Below, in pieces: positions 24,228 through 36,200 of a stretch of DNA of 64,000 nucleotides. Below the pieces are notes generated by a model. It had not been told where the DNA came from, ran no database searches, and saw only the letters and a list, made by a program, of their open reading frames with translations. Positions within the stretch are counted from its first letter, which is position 1. The number at the start of each line of letters is the position of its first letter. The DNA comes from Ptiloglossa arizonensis (lineage: Eukaryota > Arthropoda > Insecta > Hymenoptera > Colletidae), in NCBI RefSeq assembly GCF_051014685.1, contig NW_027478528.1, positions 372,001 through 436,000 of the forward strand. Reading direction: 5' to 3'. A program made the position numbers and the translations under genes.

Positions 24228-25288
24228 TTCTGCTGCTCCAAACGCTTAACCAGAATGGCCTAGGGAAAAAATACACATACCGTTGTAACCGGGCGAGTTT
24301 CTACTTTCAGACGCAACAGGAATTTTTGGGTTAGGTCAATCCGTTCACGAGATATGGGAGTTTGAAGCTAAGAAATGGTTATGAAGACAACAAATTTTTC
24401 GCACTTCTGCTGCTCCAAACGCTTAATCAGAATGGCCTAAGGGGAAAATACACGTACCGTTGTAATCGGGCGAGTTTCTACTTTCAGATGCAATAGGAGT
24501 TTTGGGTTAGGTCAATCCGTTCGCGAGATATGGGAGCTTGAAGCCAAGAAATGGTTGAGAAGTCAACAAATTTTTCGCAATTCTGCTGCTCCAAACGCTT
24601 AACCAGAATCGCCTAGGGAAAAAATACACATACCGTTGTAATCGGGCGAGTTTCTACTTTCAGACGCAGCAGGAATTTTTGGGTTTGGTCAATCCGTTCG
24701 CGACATATGGGACTTTGAAGCTAAGAAATGGTTGAGAAGTCAACAAATTTTTCGCAATTCTGCTGCTCCAAACGCTTAACCAGAATGGGCTAGGGAAAAA
24801 ATACACATACCGTTGTAATCGGGCGAGTTTCTACTTTCACACGCAACAGGAATTTTTGGGTTAGGTCTATCCGTTCGCGAGATATGGGAGTTTGAAGCCA
24901 AGAAATGGTTGAGAAGGCAAAAAATTTTTCGCATTTCTGCTGCTCCAAACGCTTAACCAGAATTGCCTAGGGAAAAAATACACATACCGCTGTAATCGGG
25001 CGAGTTTCTACTTTCAGATGCAATAATAATTTTTGGGTTAGGTCAATCCGTTCGCGAGATATGGGAGTTTGAAGCCAAGAAATGGTTGAGAAGGCAAAAC
25101 ATTTTTCGCACTTCTGCTGCTCCAAACGCTTAACCAGAATGGCCTAGGGAAAAAATACACATATCGTTATAATCGGGCGCGTTTCTACTTTCAGACGCAG
25201 CAGGAATTTTTGGGTTTGGTCAATCCGTTCGCGAGATATGGGAGTTTGAAGCTAAGAAATGGTTGAGAAGACAACAAATTTTTCGCAA
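24228..25288. repeat. Diverged six-monomer patch with theta2-, y3- and y4-like monomers
   Basis: Six monomers (starts 24,228, 24,405, 24,581, 24,758, 24,935, 25,112) with many private changes: TTCACGAG, GGTTATGAAG, TTAATCAG, CTAAGGGGAAAATACACG, GAAGTCAAC, GAATCGCC, GACATATGGGACTTTG, GGGCTAGGG, GCATTTCTG, GAATTGCC, GCAATAATAATTT, AACATTTTTC and TATCGTTATAATCGG. Monomer 3 shares GGGTTTGGTC and GGGACTTTG with theta2. Monomer 4 shares CACACGC and GTCTATCC with y3. Monomer 5 shares CCGCTGTA with y4 but lacks its 1-bp deletion. Monomer 6 shares GACGCAGCAGG with TTTGGTC, as in theta1/theta3. The order theta2-y3-y4 is the same as near 30.6-31.1 kb. I read this as an unhomogenised relic. Confidence 0.85.
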
Positions 25289-26373
25289 TTCTGCTGCTCC
25301 AAACGCTTAACCAGAATGGCCTAGGGAAAACATACACATACCGTTGTAATCGGGCGAGTTTCTACTTTCAGATGCAATAGGAATTTTTGGGTTAGGTCAA
25401 TCCGTTCGCGAGATATGGGAGTTTGAAGCAAAGAAATGGTTGAGAAGACAACAAATTTTTCGCACTTCTGCTGCTCCAAACGCTTAACCAGCATGGCCTA
25501 GGGAAAAAATACACATACCCTTGTAATCGGGCGAGTTTCTACTTTCAGATGCAACAGGAAGTTTTGGTTATGTCTATCCGTTCGCGAGATATGGGAGTTT
25601 GAAGCAAAGAAATGGTTGAGAAGACAACAAATTTTTCGCACTTCTGCTGCTCCAAACGCTTAACCAGAATGGCCTAGGGAAAAAATACACATAGCGTTGT
25701 AATCGGGCGAGTTTCTGCTTTCAGACGCAACAGGAATTTTTGGGTTAGGTCAATCCGTTCGCGAGATATGGGAGTTTGAAGCCAAGAAATGGTTGAGAAA
25801 GCAAAAAATTTTTCGCAATTCTGCTGTTCCAAACGCTTAACCAGAATGGCCTAGGGAAAAAATACACATACCCTTGTAATCGGGCGAGTTTCTACTTTCA
25901 TATGCAACAGGAATTTTTGGTTATGTCAATCCGTTCGCGAGATATGGGAGTTTGAAGCTAAGAAATGGTTGAGAAGACAACAAATTTTTCGCACTTCTGC
26001 TGCTCCAAACGCTTAACCAGAATGGCCTAGGGAAAAAATACACATAGCGTTGTAATCGGGCGAGTTTCTGCTTTCAGACGCAACAGGAATTTTTGGGTTA
26101 GGACAATCCGTTCGCGAGATATGGGAGTTTGAAGGCAAGAAATGGTTGAGAAGGCAAAAAATTTTTCGCAATTCTGCTGCTCCAAACGCTTAACCAGAAT
26201 GGCCTAGGGAAAAAATACACATACCGTTGTAATCGGGCGAGTTTCTACTTTCAGACGCAACAGGAATTTTTGGGTTAGGACAATCCGTTCGCGAGATATG
26301 GGAGTTTGAAGCCAAGAAATGGTTGAGAAAGCAAAAAATTTTTCGCAATTCTGCTGTTCCAAACGCTTAACCA
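25289..26373. repeat. Satellite monomers, third version of the GGAAGTTTTGG/CATATGC block
   Basis: AAAACATAC and CCAGCATGGCC (private, near 25,490) monomers lead into GGAAGTTTTGG (25,558), TAGCG, CTTTCATATGC (25,895), TAGCG with GGACAATCC, and GACGCAACAGG monomers. This is the order of 21,980-22,850. One private change is GAAGGCAAG near 26,133. Confidence 0.75.
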
Positions 26374-27969
26374 GAATGGCCTAGGGAAAAAATACACATA
26401 CCGTTGTAATCGGGCGAGTTTCTACTTTCAGATGCAATACGAATTTTTGGGTTAGGTCAATCCGTTCGCGAGATATGGGAGTTTGAAGCCAAGAAATGGT
26501 AGAGAAGGCAAAAAATTTTTCACAATTCTGCTGCTCCAAACGCTGAACCAGAATGGCCTAGGGAAAAAATACACATACCGTTGTAATCGGGCGAGTTTCT
26601 ACTTTCAGATGCAATAGGAATTTTTGGGTTAGGTCAATCCGTTCGCGAGATATGGGAGTTTGAAGCCAAGAAATGGTAGAGAAGGCAAAAAATTTTTCAC
26701 AATTCTGCTGCTCCAAACGCTGAACCAGAATGGCCTAGGGAAAAAATACAAAGACCGTTGTAATCGGGCGAGCTTCTACTTTCAGATGCAATAGGAATTT
26801 TTAGGTTAGGTCAATCCGTTCGCGAGATATGGGAGCTTGAAGCCAAGAAATGGTTGAGAAGGCAAAAAATTTTTCGCAATTCTGCTGCTCCAAACGCTTA
26901 ACCAGAATGGCCTAGGGAAAAAATACACATACCGTTGTAATCGGGTGAGTTTCTACTTTCAGAAGCTATAGGAATTTTTGGGTTAGGTCAATCCGTTCGC
27001 GAGATATGGGAGATTGAAGCCAAGAAATGGTTGAGAAGGCAAGAAATTTTTCGCAATTCTGCTGCTCCAAACGCTTAACCAGAATGGCCTAGGGAGAAAA
27101 TACACATACCGTTGTGATCGGGCGAGTTTCTACTTTCAGATGCAATAGGAATTTTTGGGTTAGGTCAATCCGTTCGCGAGATATGGGAGTTTGAAGACAA
27201 GAAATGGTTGAGAAGGCAAAAAATTTTTCGCAATTCTGCTGCTCCGAACGCTTAACCAGAATGGCCTAGGGAAAAAATACACATACCGTTGTAATCGGGC
27301 GAGTTTCTACTTTCAGATGCAATAGGAATTTTTGGGTTAGGTCAATCCGTTCGCGAGATATGGGAGCTTGAAGACAAGAAATGGTTGAGAAGGCAAAAAA
27401 TTTTTCGCAATTCTGCTGTTCCAAACGCTTAACCAGAATGGCCTAGGGAAAAAATACACATACCGTTATAATCGGGCGAGTTTCTTCTTTCAGATGCAGC
27501 AGGAATTTTTGGGTTACGTCAATCCGTTCGCGAGATATGGGAGTTTGAAGCTAAGAAATGGTTGAGAAGACAACAAATTTTTCGCAATTCTGCTGCTCCA
27601 AACGCTTAACCAGAATGGCCTAGGGAAAAGATACACATACCGTTGTAATCGGGCGAGTTTCTACTTTCAGATGCAATAGGAATTTTTGGGTTAGGTCAAT
27701 CCGTTCGCGAGGTATGGGAGTTTGAAGACAAGAAATGGTTGAGAAGGCAAAAAATTTTTCGCAATTCTGCTGTTCCAAACGCTTAACCAGAATGGCCTAG
27801 GGAAAAAATACACATACCCTTGTAATCGGGCGAGTTTCTACTTTCAGATGGAACAGGAATTTTTGGTTATGTCAATCCGTTCGCGAGATATGGGTGTTTG
27901 AAGCTAAGAAATGGTTGAGAAGACAACAAATTTTTCGCAATTCTGCTGCTCCAAACGCTTAACCAGAAT
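26374..27969. repeat. 1.6-kb block repeated from 14.3 kb to the left (right copy)
   Basis: Counterpart of 12,050-13,645 at offset 14,324, with the same rare markers (TTTTTCACAATTC, ATACAAAGACCG, AGAAGCTATAGG, GATGGAACAGG, GGTGTTTG). Private changes: CAATACGAAT near 26,439, TTTTTAGGTTAGG near 26,799, CCGTTATAATCGG near 27,464, AAAAGATAC near 27,626 and GAGGTATGG at 27,710. The copies share left-end content but then join different neighbours. Confidence 0.85.
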
Positions 27970-28322
27970 GGCCTAGGGAAAACATACACATACCGTTGTA
28001 ATCGGGCGAGTTTCTACTTTCAGATGCAATAGGAATTTTTGGGTTAGGTCAATCCGTTCGCGAGGTATGGGAGTTTGAAGACAAGAAATGGTTGAGAAGG
28101 CAAAAAATTTTTCGCAATTCTGCTGTTCCAAACGCTTAACCAGAATGGCCTAGGGAAAAAATACACATACCCTTGTAATCGGGCGAGTTTCTACTTTCAG
28201 ATGGAACAGGAATTTTTGGTTATGTCAATCCGTTCGCGAGATATGGGTGTTTGAAGCTAAGAAATGGTTGAGAAGACAACAAATTTTTCGCAATTCTGCT
28301 GCTCCAAACGCTTAACCAGAAT
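27617..28322. repeat. Tandem duplication of a 353-bp dimer
   Basis: A two-monomer unit (177 + 176) occurs twice. The markers GAGGTATGGG (27,709 and 28,062), GATGGAACAGG (27,847 and 28,200) and GGGTGTTTG (27,893 and 28,246) each recur after 353 bp. AAAAGATAC in the first copy against AAAACATAC in the second is the one difference I saw. The private GAGGTATGGG change in both shows that duplication followed the mutation. Confidence 0.85.
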
Positions 28323-28823
28323 GGCCTAGGGAAAAAATACACATAGCGTTGTAATCGGGCGAGTTTCTACTTTCAGATGCAATAGGAATTTTTGGGTTAG
28401 GTCAATCCGTTCGCGAGATATGGGAGTTTGAAGCCACGAAATGGAAGAGAAGGCAAAAAATTTTTCGCAATTCTGCTGCTCCAAACGCTTAACCAGAATG
28501 GCCTAGGGAAAAAATACACATACCGTTGTAACCGGGCGAGTTTCTACTTTCAGACGCAACAGGAATTTTTGGGTTAGGTCAATCCGTTCGCGAGATATGG
28601 GAGTTTGAAGCCAAGAAATGGTTGAGAGGGCAAAAAATTTTTCGCAATTCTGCTGCTCCAAACGCTTAACCAGAATGGCCTAGGGAAAAAATACACATAC
28701 CGTTGTAATCGGGCGAGTTTCTACTTTCAGATGCAATAGGAATTTTTGGGTTAGGTCAATCCGTTCGCGAAATATGGGAGTTTGAATACAAGAAATGGTT
28801 GAGAAGGCAAAAAATTTTCGCAA
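28323..28823. repeat. Satellite monomers before the first y3-y4 dimer
   Basis: Three ordinary monomers: CAATAGG with GCCACGAAATGGAAG; GTAACCGGG with GAGGGC; and CAATAGG with CGAAATATGG and GAATACAAG. The last has a private 1-bp deletion in its terminal T tract (AAAATTTTCG, near 28,813), at the edge of the y-family region. Confidence 0.8.
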
Positions 28824-29530
28824 TTCTGTTGTTCCAAACGCTTAACCAGAATGGACTAGGGAAAAAATACACATACCGTTGTAATCGGGCGAGTTTCTAC
28901 TTTCACACGCAACAGGAATTTTTGGTTTAGGTCTATCCGTTCGCGAGATATGGGAGTTCGAAGCCAAGAAATGGTTGAGAAGGCATACAATTTTTCGCAA
29001 TTCTGCTGATCCAAACGCTTAACCAGAATGCCCTAGGGAAAAATACACATACCGCTGTAGTCGGGCGAGTTTCTACTTTCAGATGCAATAGGAATTTTTG
29101 GGTTAGGTCAATCCGTTCGCGAGATATGGGAGTTTGAAGACAAGAAATGGTTGAGAAGGCAAAAAATTTTTCGCAATTCTGCTGCTCCGAACGCTTAACC
29201 AGAATGGCCTAGGGAAAAAATACACATACCGTTGTAATCGGGCGAGTTTCTACTTTCAGATGCAATAGGAATTTTTGGGTTAGGTCAATCCGTTCGCGAG
29301 ATATGGGAGTTTGAAGACAAGAAATGGTTGAGAAGGCAAAAAATTTTTCGCAATTCTGCTGTTCCAAACGCTTAACCAGAATGGCCTAGGGAAAAAATAC
29401 ACATACCGTTGTAATCGCGCGAGTTTCTACTTTCAGATGCAGCAGGAATTTTTGGGTTACGTCAATCCGTTCGCGAGATATGGGAGTTTGAAGCTAAGAA
29501 ATGGTTGAGAAGACAACAAATTTTTCGCAA

Positions 29531-31475
29531 TTCTGCTGCTCCAAACGCTTAACCAGAATGGACTAGGGAAAAAATACACATACCGTTGTAATCGGGCGAG
29601 TTTCTACTTTCACACGCAACAGGAATTTTTGGGTTAGGTCTATCCGTTCGCGAGATATGGGAGTTTGAAGCCAAGAAATGGTTGAGAAGGCATACAATTT
29701 TTCGCAATTCTGCTGATCCAAACGCTTAACCAGAATGCCCTAGGGAAAAATACACATACCGCTGTAGTCGGGCGAGTTTCTACTTTCAGATGCAATAGGA
29801 ATTTTTGGGTTAGGTCAATCCGTTCGCGAGATATGGGAGTTTGAAGACAAGAAATGGTTGAGAAGGCAAAAAACTTTTCGCAATTCTGCTGCTCCAAATG
29901 CTTAACCAGAATGGCCTAGGGAAAAAATACACATACCGTTGTAATCGGGCGAGTTTCTATTTTCAGATGCAATAGGAATTTTTGGGTTAGGTCAATCCGT
30001 TCGCGAGATATGGGAGTTTGAAGCCAAGAAATGGTTGAGAAGGCAAAAAATTTTTCGCAATTCTGCTGTTCCAAACGCTTAACCAGAATGGCCTAGGGAA
30101 AAAATAAACATACCGTTGTAATCGGGCGAGTTTCTACTTTCAGATGCAATAGGAATTTTTGGGTTAGGTCAATCCGTTCGCGAGATATGGGAGTTTGAAG
30201 CTAAGAAATGGTTAAGGAGACAACAAATTTTTCGCACTTCTGCTGCTCCAAACGCTTAACCAGAATGGCCTAGGGAAAAAATACACATGCCGTTGTAATC
30301 GGGCGAGTTTCTACTTTCAGACGCAACAGGAATCTTTGTGTTAGGTCAATCCGTTCGCGAGATATGGGAGTTTGAAGCCAAGAAATGGTTGAGAAGGCAA
30401 ATAATTTTTCGCAATTCTGCTGCTCCAAACGCTTAACCAGAATGGCCTAGGGAAAAAATACACATACCGTTGTAATCGGGCGAGTTTCTACTTTCAGACG
30501 CAGCAGGAACTTCTGGGTTTGGTCAATCCGTTCGCGAGATATGGGAGTTTGAAACTAAGAAATGGTTGAGAAGACAACAAATTTTTCGCAATTCTGCTGC
30601 TCCAAACGCTTAACCAGAATGGCCTAGGGAAAAAATACATATAGCGTTGTAATCGGGCGAGTTTCTACTTTCAGATGCAACAGGAATTTTTGGGTTTGGT
30701 CAATCCGTTCGCGAGATATGGGACTTTGAAGCTTAGAAATGGTTGAGAAGACAACAAATTTTTCGCAATTCTGCTGCTCCAAACGCTTAACCAGAATGGA
30801 CTAGGGAAAAAATACACATACCGTTGTAATCGGGCGAGTTTCTACTTTCACATGCAACAGGAATTTTTGGGTTAGGTCTATCCGTTCGCGAGATATGGGA
30901 GTTTGAAGCCAAGAAATGGTTGAGAAGGCATACAATTTTTCGCAATTCTGCTGATCCAAACGCTTAACCAGAATGCCCTAGGGAAAAATACACATACCGC
31001 TGTAGTCGGGCGAGTTTCTACTTTCAGATGCAATAGGAATTTTTGGGTTAGGTCAATCCGTTCGCGAGATATGGGAGTTTGAAGACAAGAAATGGTTGAG
31101 AAGGCAAAAAACTTTTCGCAATTCTGCTGCTCCAAATGCTTAACCAGAATGGCCTAGGGAAAAAATACACATACCGTTGTAATCGGGCGAGTTTCTACTT
31201 TCAGATGCAATAGGAATTTTTGGGTTAGGTCAATCCGTTCGCGAGATATAGGAGTTTGAAGCTAAGAAATGGTTGAGAAGACAACAAATTTTTCGCACTT
31301 CTGCTGCTCCGAACGCTTAACCAGAATGGCCTAGGGAAAAAATACACATACCGTTGTAATCGGGCGAGTTTCTACTTTCAGACGCAGCAGGAACTTCTGG
31401 GTTTGGTCAATCCGTTCGCGAGATATAGGAGTTTGAAGCTAAGAAATGGTTGAGAAGACAACAAATTTTTCGCAC
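29531..31475. repeat. 11-monomer y/z/eta/theta block, left copy (matches 58,004-59,948)
   Basis: The order is y3, y4, z1 (CCAAATGC then TCTATTTTCAG), z2 (AATAAACAT then GGTTAAGGAGAC), eta (CATGCCG, AATCTTTG, CAAATAATT), theta1 (CAGGAACTTCTGGG, GAAACTAAG), theta2 (CATATAGCG, GGGACTTTG, GCTTAG), y3 (CACATGC), y4, z3 (GATATAGG) and theta3 (AACTTCTGGG with GATATAGG). The same eleven occur in the same order 28,473 bp to the right, and the internal y3-to-y3 spacing (1,238 bp) is identical. Few differences are visible: TCTATTTTCAG against TCTAATTTCAG, CTTTGTG against CTTTGGG, and GTTTAACC and GGATTTGG in the right copy. Confidence 0.87.
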
Positions 31476-33243
31476 TTCTGCTGTTCCAAACGCTTAACCA
31501 GAATGGCCTAGGGAAAAAATACACATACCCTTGTAATCGGGCGAGTTTCTACTTTCAGATGGAACAGGAATTTTTGGTTATGTCAATCCGTTCGCGAGAT
31601 ATGGGTGTTTGAAGCTAAGAAATGGTTGAGAAGACAACAAATTTTTCGCAATTCTGCTGCTCCAAACGCTTAACCAGAATGGCCTAGGGAAAAAATACAC
31701 AAAGCGTTGTAATCGGGCGAGTTTCTACTTTCAGACGCAACAGGAATTTTTGGGTTAGGTCAATCCGTTCGCGAGATATGGGAGTTTGAAGCCAAGAAAT
31801 GGTTGAGAAAGCAAAAAATTTTTCGCAATTCTGCTGCTCCAAACGCTTAACCAGAATGGCCTAGGGAAAAAATATACATACCGTTGTAATCGGGCGAGTT
31901 TCTACTTTCAGATGCAATAGGAATTTTTGGGTTAGGTCAATCCGTTCGCGAGATATGGGAGTTTGAAGCCACGAAATGGTAGAGAAGGCAAAAAATTTTT
32001 CGCAATTCTGCTGCTCCAAACGCTTAACCAGAATGGCCTAGGGAAAAAATACACATACCGTTGTAACCGGGCGAGTTTCTACTTTCAGACGCAACAGGAA
32101 TTTTTGGGTTAGGTCAATCCGTTCGCGAGATATGGGAGTTTGAAGCCAAGAAATGGTTGAGAGGGCAAAAAATTTTTCGCAATTCTGCTGCTCCAAACGC
32201 TTAACCAGAATGGCCTAGGGAAAAAATACACATACCGTTGTAACCGGGCGAGTTTCTACTTTCAGATGCAATAGGAATTTTTGGGTTAGGTCAATCCGTT
32301 CGCGAGATATGGGAGTTTGAAGACAAGAAATGGTTGAGAAGGCAAAAAATTTTTCGCAATTCTGCTGTTCCAAACGCTTAACCAGAATGGCCTAGGGAAA
32401 AAATACACATACCCTTGTAATCGGGCGAGTTTCTACTTTCAGATACAACAGGAATTTTTGGTTATGTCAATCCGTTCGCGAGATATGGGAGTTTGAAGCT
32501 AAGAAATGGTTGAGAAGACAACAAATTTTTCGCACTTCTGCTGCTCCAAACGCTTAACCAGAATGGCCTAGGGAAAAAATACACATAGCGTTGTAATCGG
32601 GCGAGTTTCTGCTTTCAGACGCAACAGGAATTTTTGGGTTAGGTCAATCCGTTCGCGAGATATGGGAGATTGAAGCCAAGAAATGGTTGAGAAAGCAAAA
32701 AATTTTTCGCAATTCTGCTGCTCCAAACGCTTAACCAGAATGGCCTAGGGAAAAAATACACATACCCTTGTAATCGGGCGAGTTTCTACTTTCAGATGCA
32801 ATAGGAATTTTTGGGTTAGGTCAATCCGTTCGCGAGATATGGGAGTTTGAAGACAAGAAATGGTTGAGAAGGCAAAAAATTTTTCGCAATTCTGCTGCAC
32901 CGAACGCTTAACCAGAATGGCCTAGGGAAAAAATACACATACCGTTGTAATCGGGCGAGTTTCTACTTTCAGATGCAATAGGAATTTTTGGGTTAGGTCA
33001 ATCCGTTCGCGAGATATGGGAGTTTGAAGACAAGAAATAGTTGAGAAGGCAAAAAATTTTTCGCAATTCTGCTGTTCCAAACGCTTAACCAGAATGGCCT
33101 AGGGAAAAAATACACATACCGTTGTAAACGCGCGAGTTTCTACTTTCAGATGCAGCAGGAATTTTTGGGTTACGTCAATCCGTTCGCGAGATATGGGAGT
33201 TTGAAGCTAAGAAATGGTTGAGAAGACAACAAATTTTTCGCAA
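31476..33243. repeat. Satellite monomers, older types between y blocks
   Basis: Ten monomers of the kinds seen left of 28 kb. They include GATGGAACAGG/GGTGTTTG (near 31,560-31,606), AATATACAT with GCCACGAAATGGTAG, GTAACCGGG/GAGGGC, GATACAACAGG/GGTTATGTC (near 32,450), TAGCG with GAGATTG (m8-like but with TTCGCAATTC), and GCAGCAGG with CGCGCGAG (GTAAACGCGCG, near 33,125). The order m7-m8-m9 is recognisable at 32,360-32,890. Confidence 0.78.
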
Positions 33244-36200
33244 TTCTGCTGCTCCAAACGCTTAACCAGAATGGACTAGGGAAAAAATACACATACCGTT
33301 GTAATCGGGCGAGTTTCTACTTTCACACGCAACAGGAATTTTTGGTTTAGGTCTATCCGTTCGCGAGATATGGGAGTTCGAAGCCAAGAAATGGTTGAGA
33401 AGGCATACAATTTTTCGCAATTCTGCTGATCCAAACGCTTAACCAGAATGCCCTAGGGAAAAATACACATACCGCTGTAGTCGGGCGAGTTTCTACTTTC
33501 AGATGCAATAGGAATTTTTGGGTTAGGTCAATCCGTTCGCGAGATATGGGAGTTTGAAGACAAGAAATGGTTGAGAAGGCAAAAAACTTTTCGCAATTCT
33601 GCTGCTCCAAATGCTTAACCAGAATGGCCTAGGGAAAAAATACACATACCGTTGTAATCGGGCGAGTTTCTATTTTCAGATGCAATAGGAATTTTTGGGT
33701 TAGGTCAATCCGTTCGCGAGATATGGGAGTTTGAAGCCAAGAAATGGTTGAGAAGGCAAAAAATTTTTCGCAATTCTGCTGTTCCAAACGCTTAACCAGA
33801 ATGGCCTAGGGAAAAAATAAACATACCGTTGTAATCGGGCGAGTTTCTACTTTCAGATGCAATAGGAATTTTTGGGTTAGGTCAATCCGTTCGCGAGATA
33901 TGGGAGTTTGAAGCTAAGAAATGGTTAAGGAGACAACAAATTTTTCGCACTTCTGCTGCTCCAAACGCTTAACCAGAATGGCCTAGGGAAAAAATACACA
34001 TGCCGTTGTAATCGGGCGAGTTTCTACTTTCAGACGCAACAGGAATCTTTGGGTTAGGTCAATCCGTTCGCGAGATATGGGAGTTTGAAGCCAAGAAATG
34101 GTTGAGAAGGCAAATAATTTTTCGCAATTCTGCTGCTCCAAACGCTTAACCAGAATGGCCTAGGGAAAAAATACACATACCGTTGTAATCGGGCGAGTTT
34201 CTACTTTCAGACGCAGCAGGAACTTCTGGGTTTGGTCAATCCGTTCGCGAGATATGGGAGTTTGAAACTAAGAAATGGTTGAGAAGACAACAAATTTTTC
34301 GCAATTCTGCTGCTCCAAACGCTTAACCAGAATGGCCTAGGGAAAAAATACATATAGCGTTGTAATCGGGCGAGTTTCTACTTTCAGGTGCAATAGGAAT
34401 TTTTGGGTTAGGTCAATCCGTTCGCGAGATATGGGAGTTTGAACACAAGTAATGGTTGAGAAGGCAAAAAATTTTTCGCAATTCTGCTGCTCCAAACGCT
34501 TAACCAGAATGGCCTAGGGAAAAAATACACATACCCTTGTAATCGGGCGAGTTTCTACTTTCAGATGCAATAGGAATTTTTGGGTTAGGTCAATCCGTTC
34601 GCGAGATATGGGAGTTTGAAGCTAGGAAATGGTTGAGAAGGCAAAAAATTTTTCGCAATTCTGCTGCTCCGAACGCTTAACCAGAATGGCCTAGGGAAAA
34701 CATACACATACCGTTGTAATCGGGCGAGTTTCTACTTTCAGATGCAATAGGAATTTTTGGGTTAGGTCAATCCGTTCGCGAGATATGGGAGTTTGAAGCC
34801 AAGAAATGGTAGAAAAGGCAAAAAATTTTTCGCAATTCTGCTGCTCCAAACGCTTAACCAGAATGGCCTAGGGAAAAAATACACATACCGTTGTAACCGG
34901 GCGAGTTTCTACTTTCAGACGCAACAGGAATTTTTGGGTTAGGTCAATCCGTTCGCGAGATATGGGAGTATGAAGCCAAGAAATGGTTGAGAGGGCAAAA
35001 AATTTTTCGCAATTCTGCTGCTCCAAACGCTTAACCAGAATGGCCTAGGGAAAAAATACACATACCCTTGTAATCGGGCGAGTTTCTACTTTCAGATGCA
35101 ATAGGAATTTTTGGGTTAGGTCAATCCGTTCGCGAGATATGGGAGTTTGAAAACAAGAAATGGTTGAGAAGGCAAAAAATTTTTCGCAATTCTGCTGCTC
35201 CGAACGCTTAACCAGAATGGCCTAGGGAAAAAATACACATACCGTTGTAATCGGGCGAGTTTCTACTTTCAGATGCAATAGGAATTTTTGGGTTAGGTCA
35301 ATCCGTTCGCGAGATATGGGAGTTTGAAGCTAAGAAATGGTTAAGGAGACAACAAATTTTTCGCACTTCTGCTGCTCCAAACGCTTAACCAGAATGGCCT
35401 AGGGAAAAAATACACATGCCGTTGTAATCGGGCGAGTTTCTACTTTCAGACGCAACAGGAATCTTTGGGTTAGGTCAATCCGTTCGCGAGATATGGGAGT
35501 TTGAAGCCAAGAAATGGTTGAGAAGGCAAATAATTTTTCGCAATTCTGCTGCTCCAAACGCTTAACCAGAATGGCCTAGGGAAAAAATACACATACCGTT
35601 GTAATCGGGCGAGTTTCTACTTTCAGACGCAGCAGGAACTTCTGGGTTTGGTCAATCCGTTCGCGAGATATGGGAGTTTGAAACTAAGAAATGGTTGAGA
35701 AGACAACAAATTTTTCGCAATTCTGCTGCTCCAAACGCTTAACCAGAATGGCCTAGGGAAAAAATACATATAGCGTTGTAATCGGGCGAGTTTCTACTTT
35801 CAGATGCAACAGGAATTTTTGGGTTTGGTCAATCCGTTCGCGAGATATGGGACTTTGAAGCTTAGAAATGGTTGAGAAGACAACAAATTTTTCGCAATTC
35901 TGCTGCTCCAAACGCTTAAGCAGAATGGACTAGGGAAAAAATACACATACCGTTGTAATCGGGCGAGTTTCTACTTTCGCATGCAACAGGAATTTTTGGG
36001 TTAGGTCTATCCGTTCGCGAGATATGGGAGTTTGAAGCCAAGAAATGGTTGAGAAGGCATACAATTTTTCGCAATTCTGCTGATCCAAACGCTTAACCAG
36101 AATGCCCTAGGGAAAAATACACATACCGCTGTAGTCGGGCGAGTTTCTACTTTCAGATGCAATAGGAATTTTTGGGTTAGGTCAATCCGTTCGCGAGATA

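Noticed and set aside
29640..33353. The 7-then-14 monomer spacing of y dimers (29,640, 30,878, 33,353) as a larger copy of 58,113, 59,351, 61,828
   Set aside because: Only the first 11 monomers match. The second interval has different content (2,475 bp of older-type monomers against 2,477 bp formed by the local duplication), so the similar size is coincidental.
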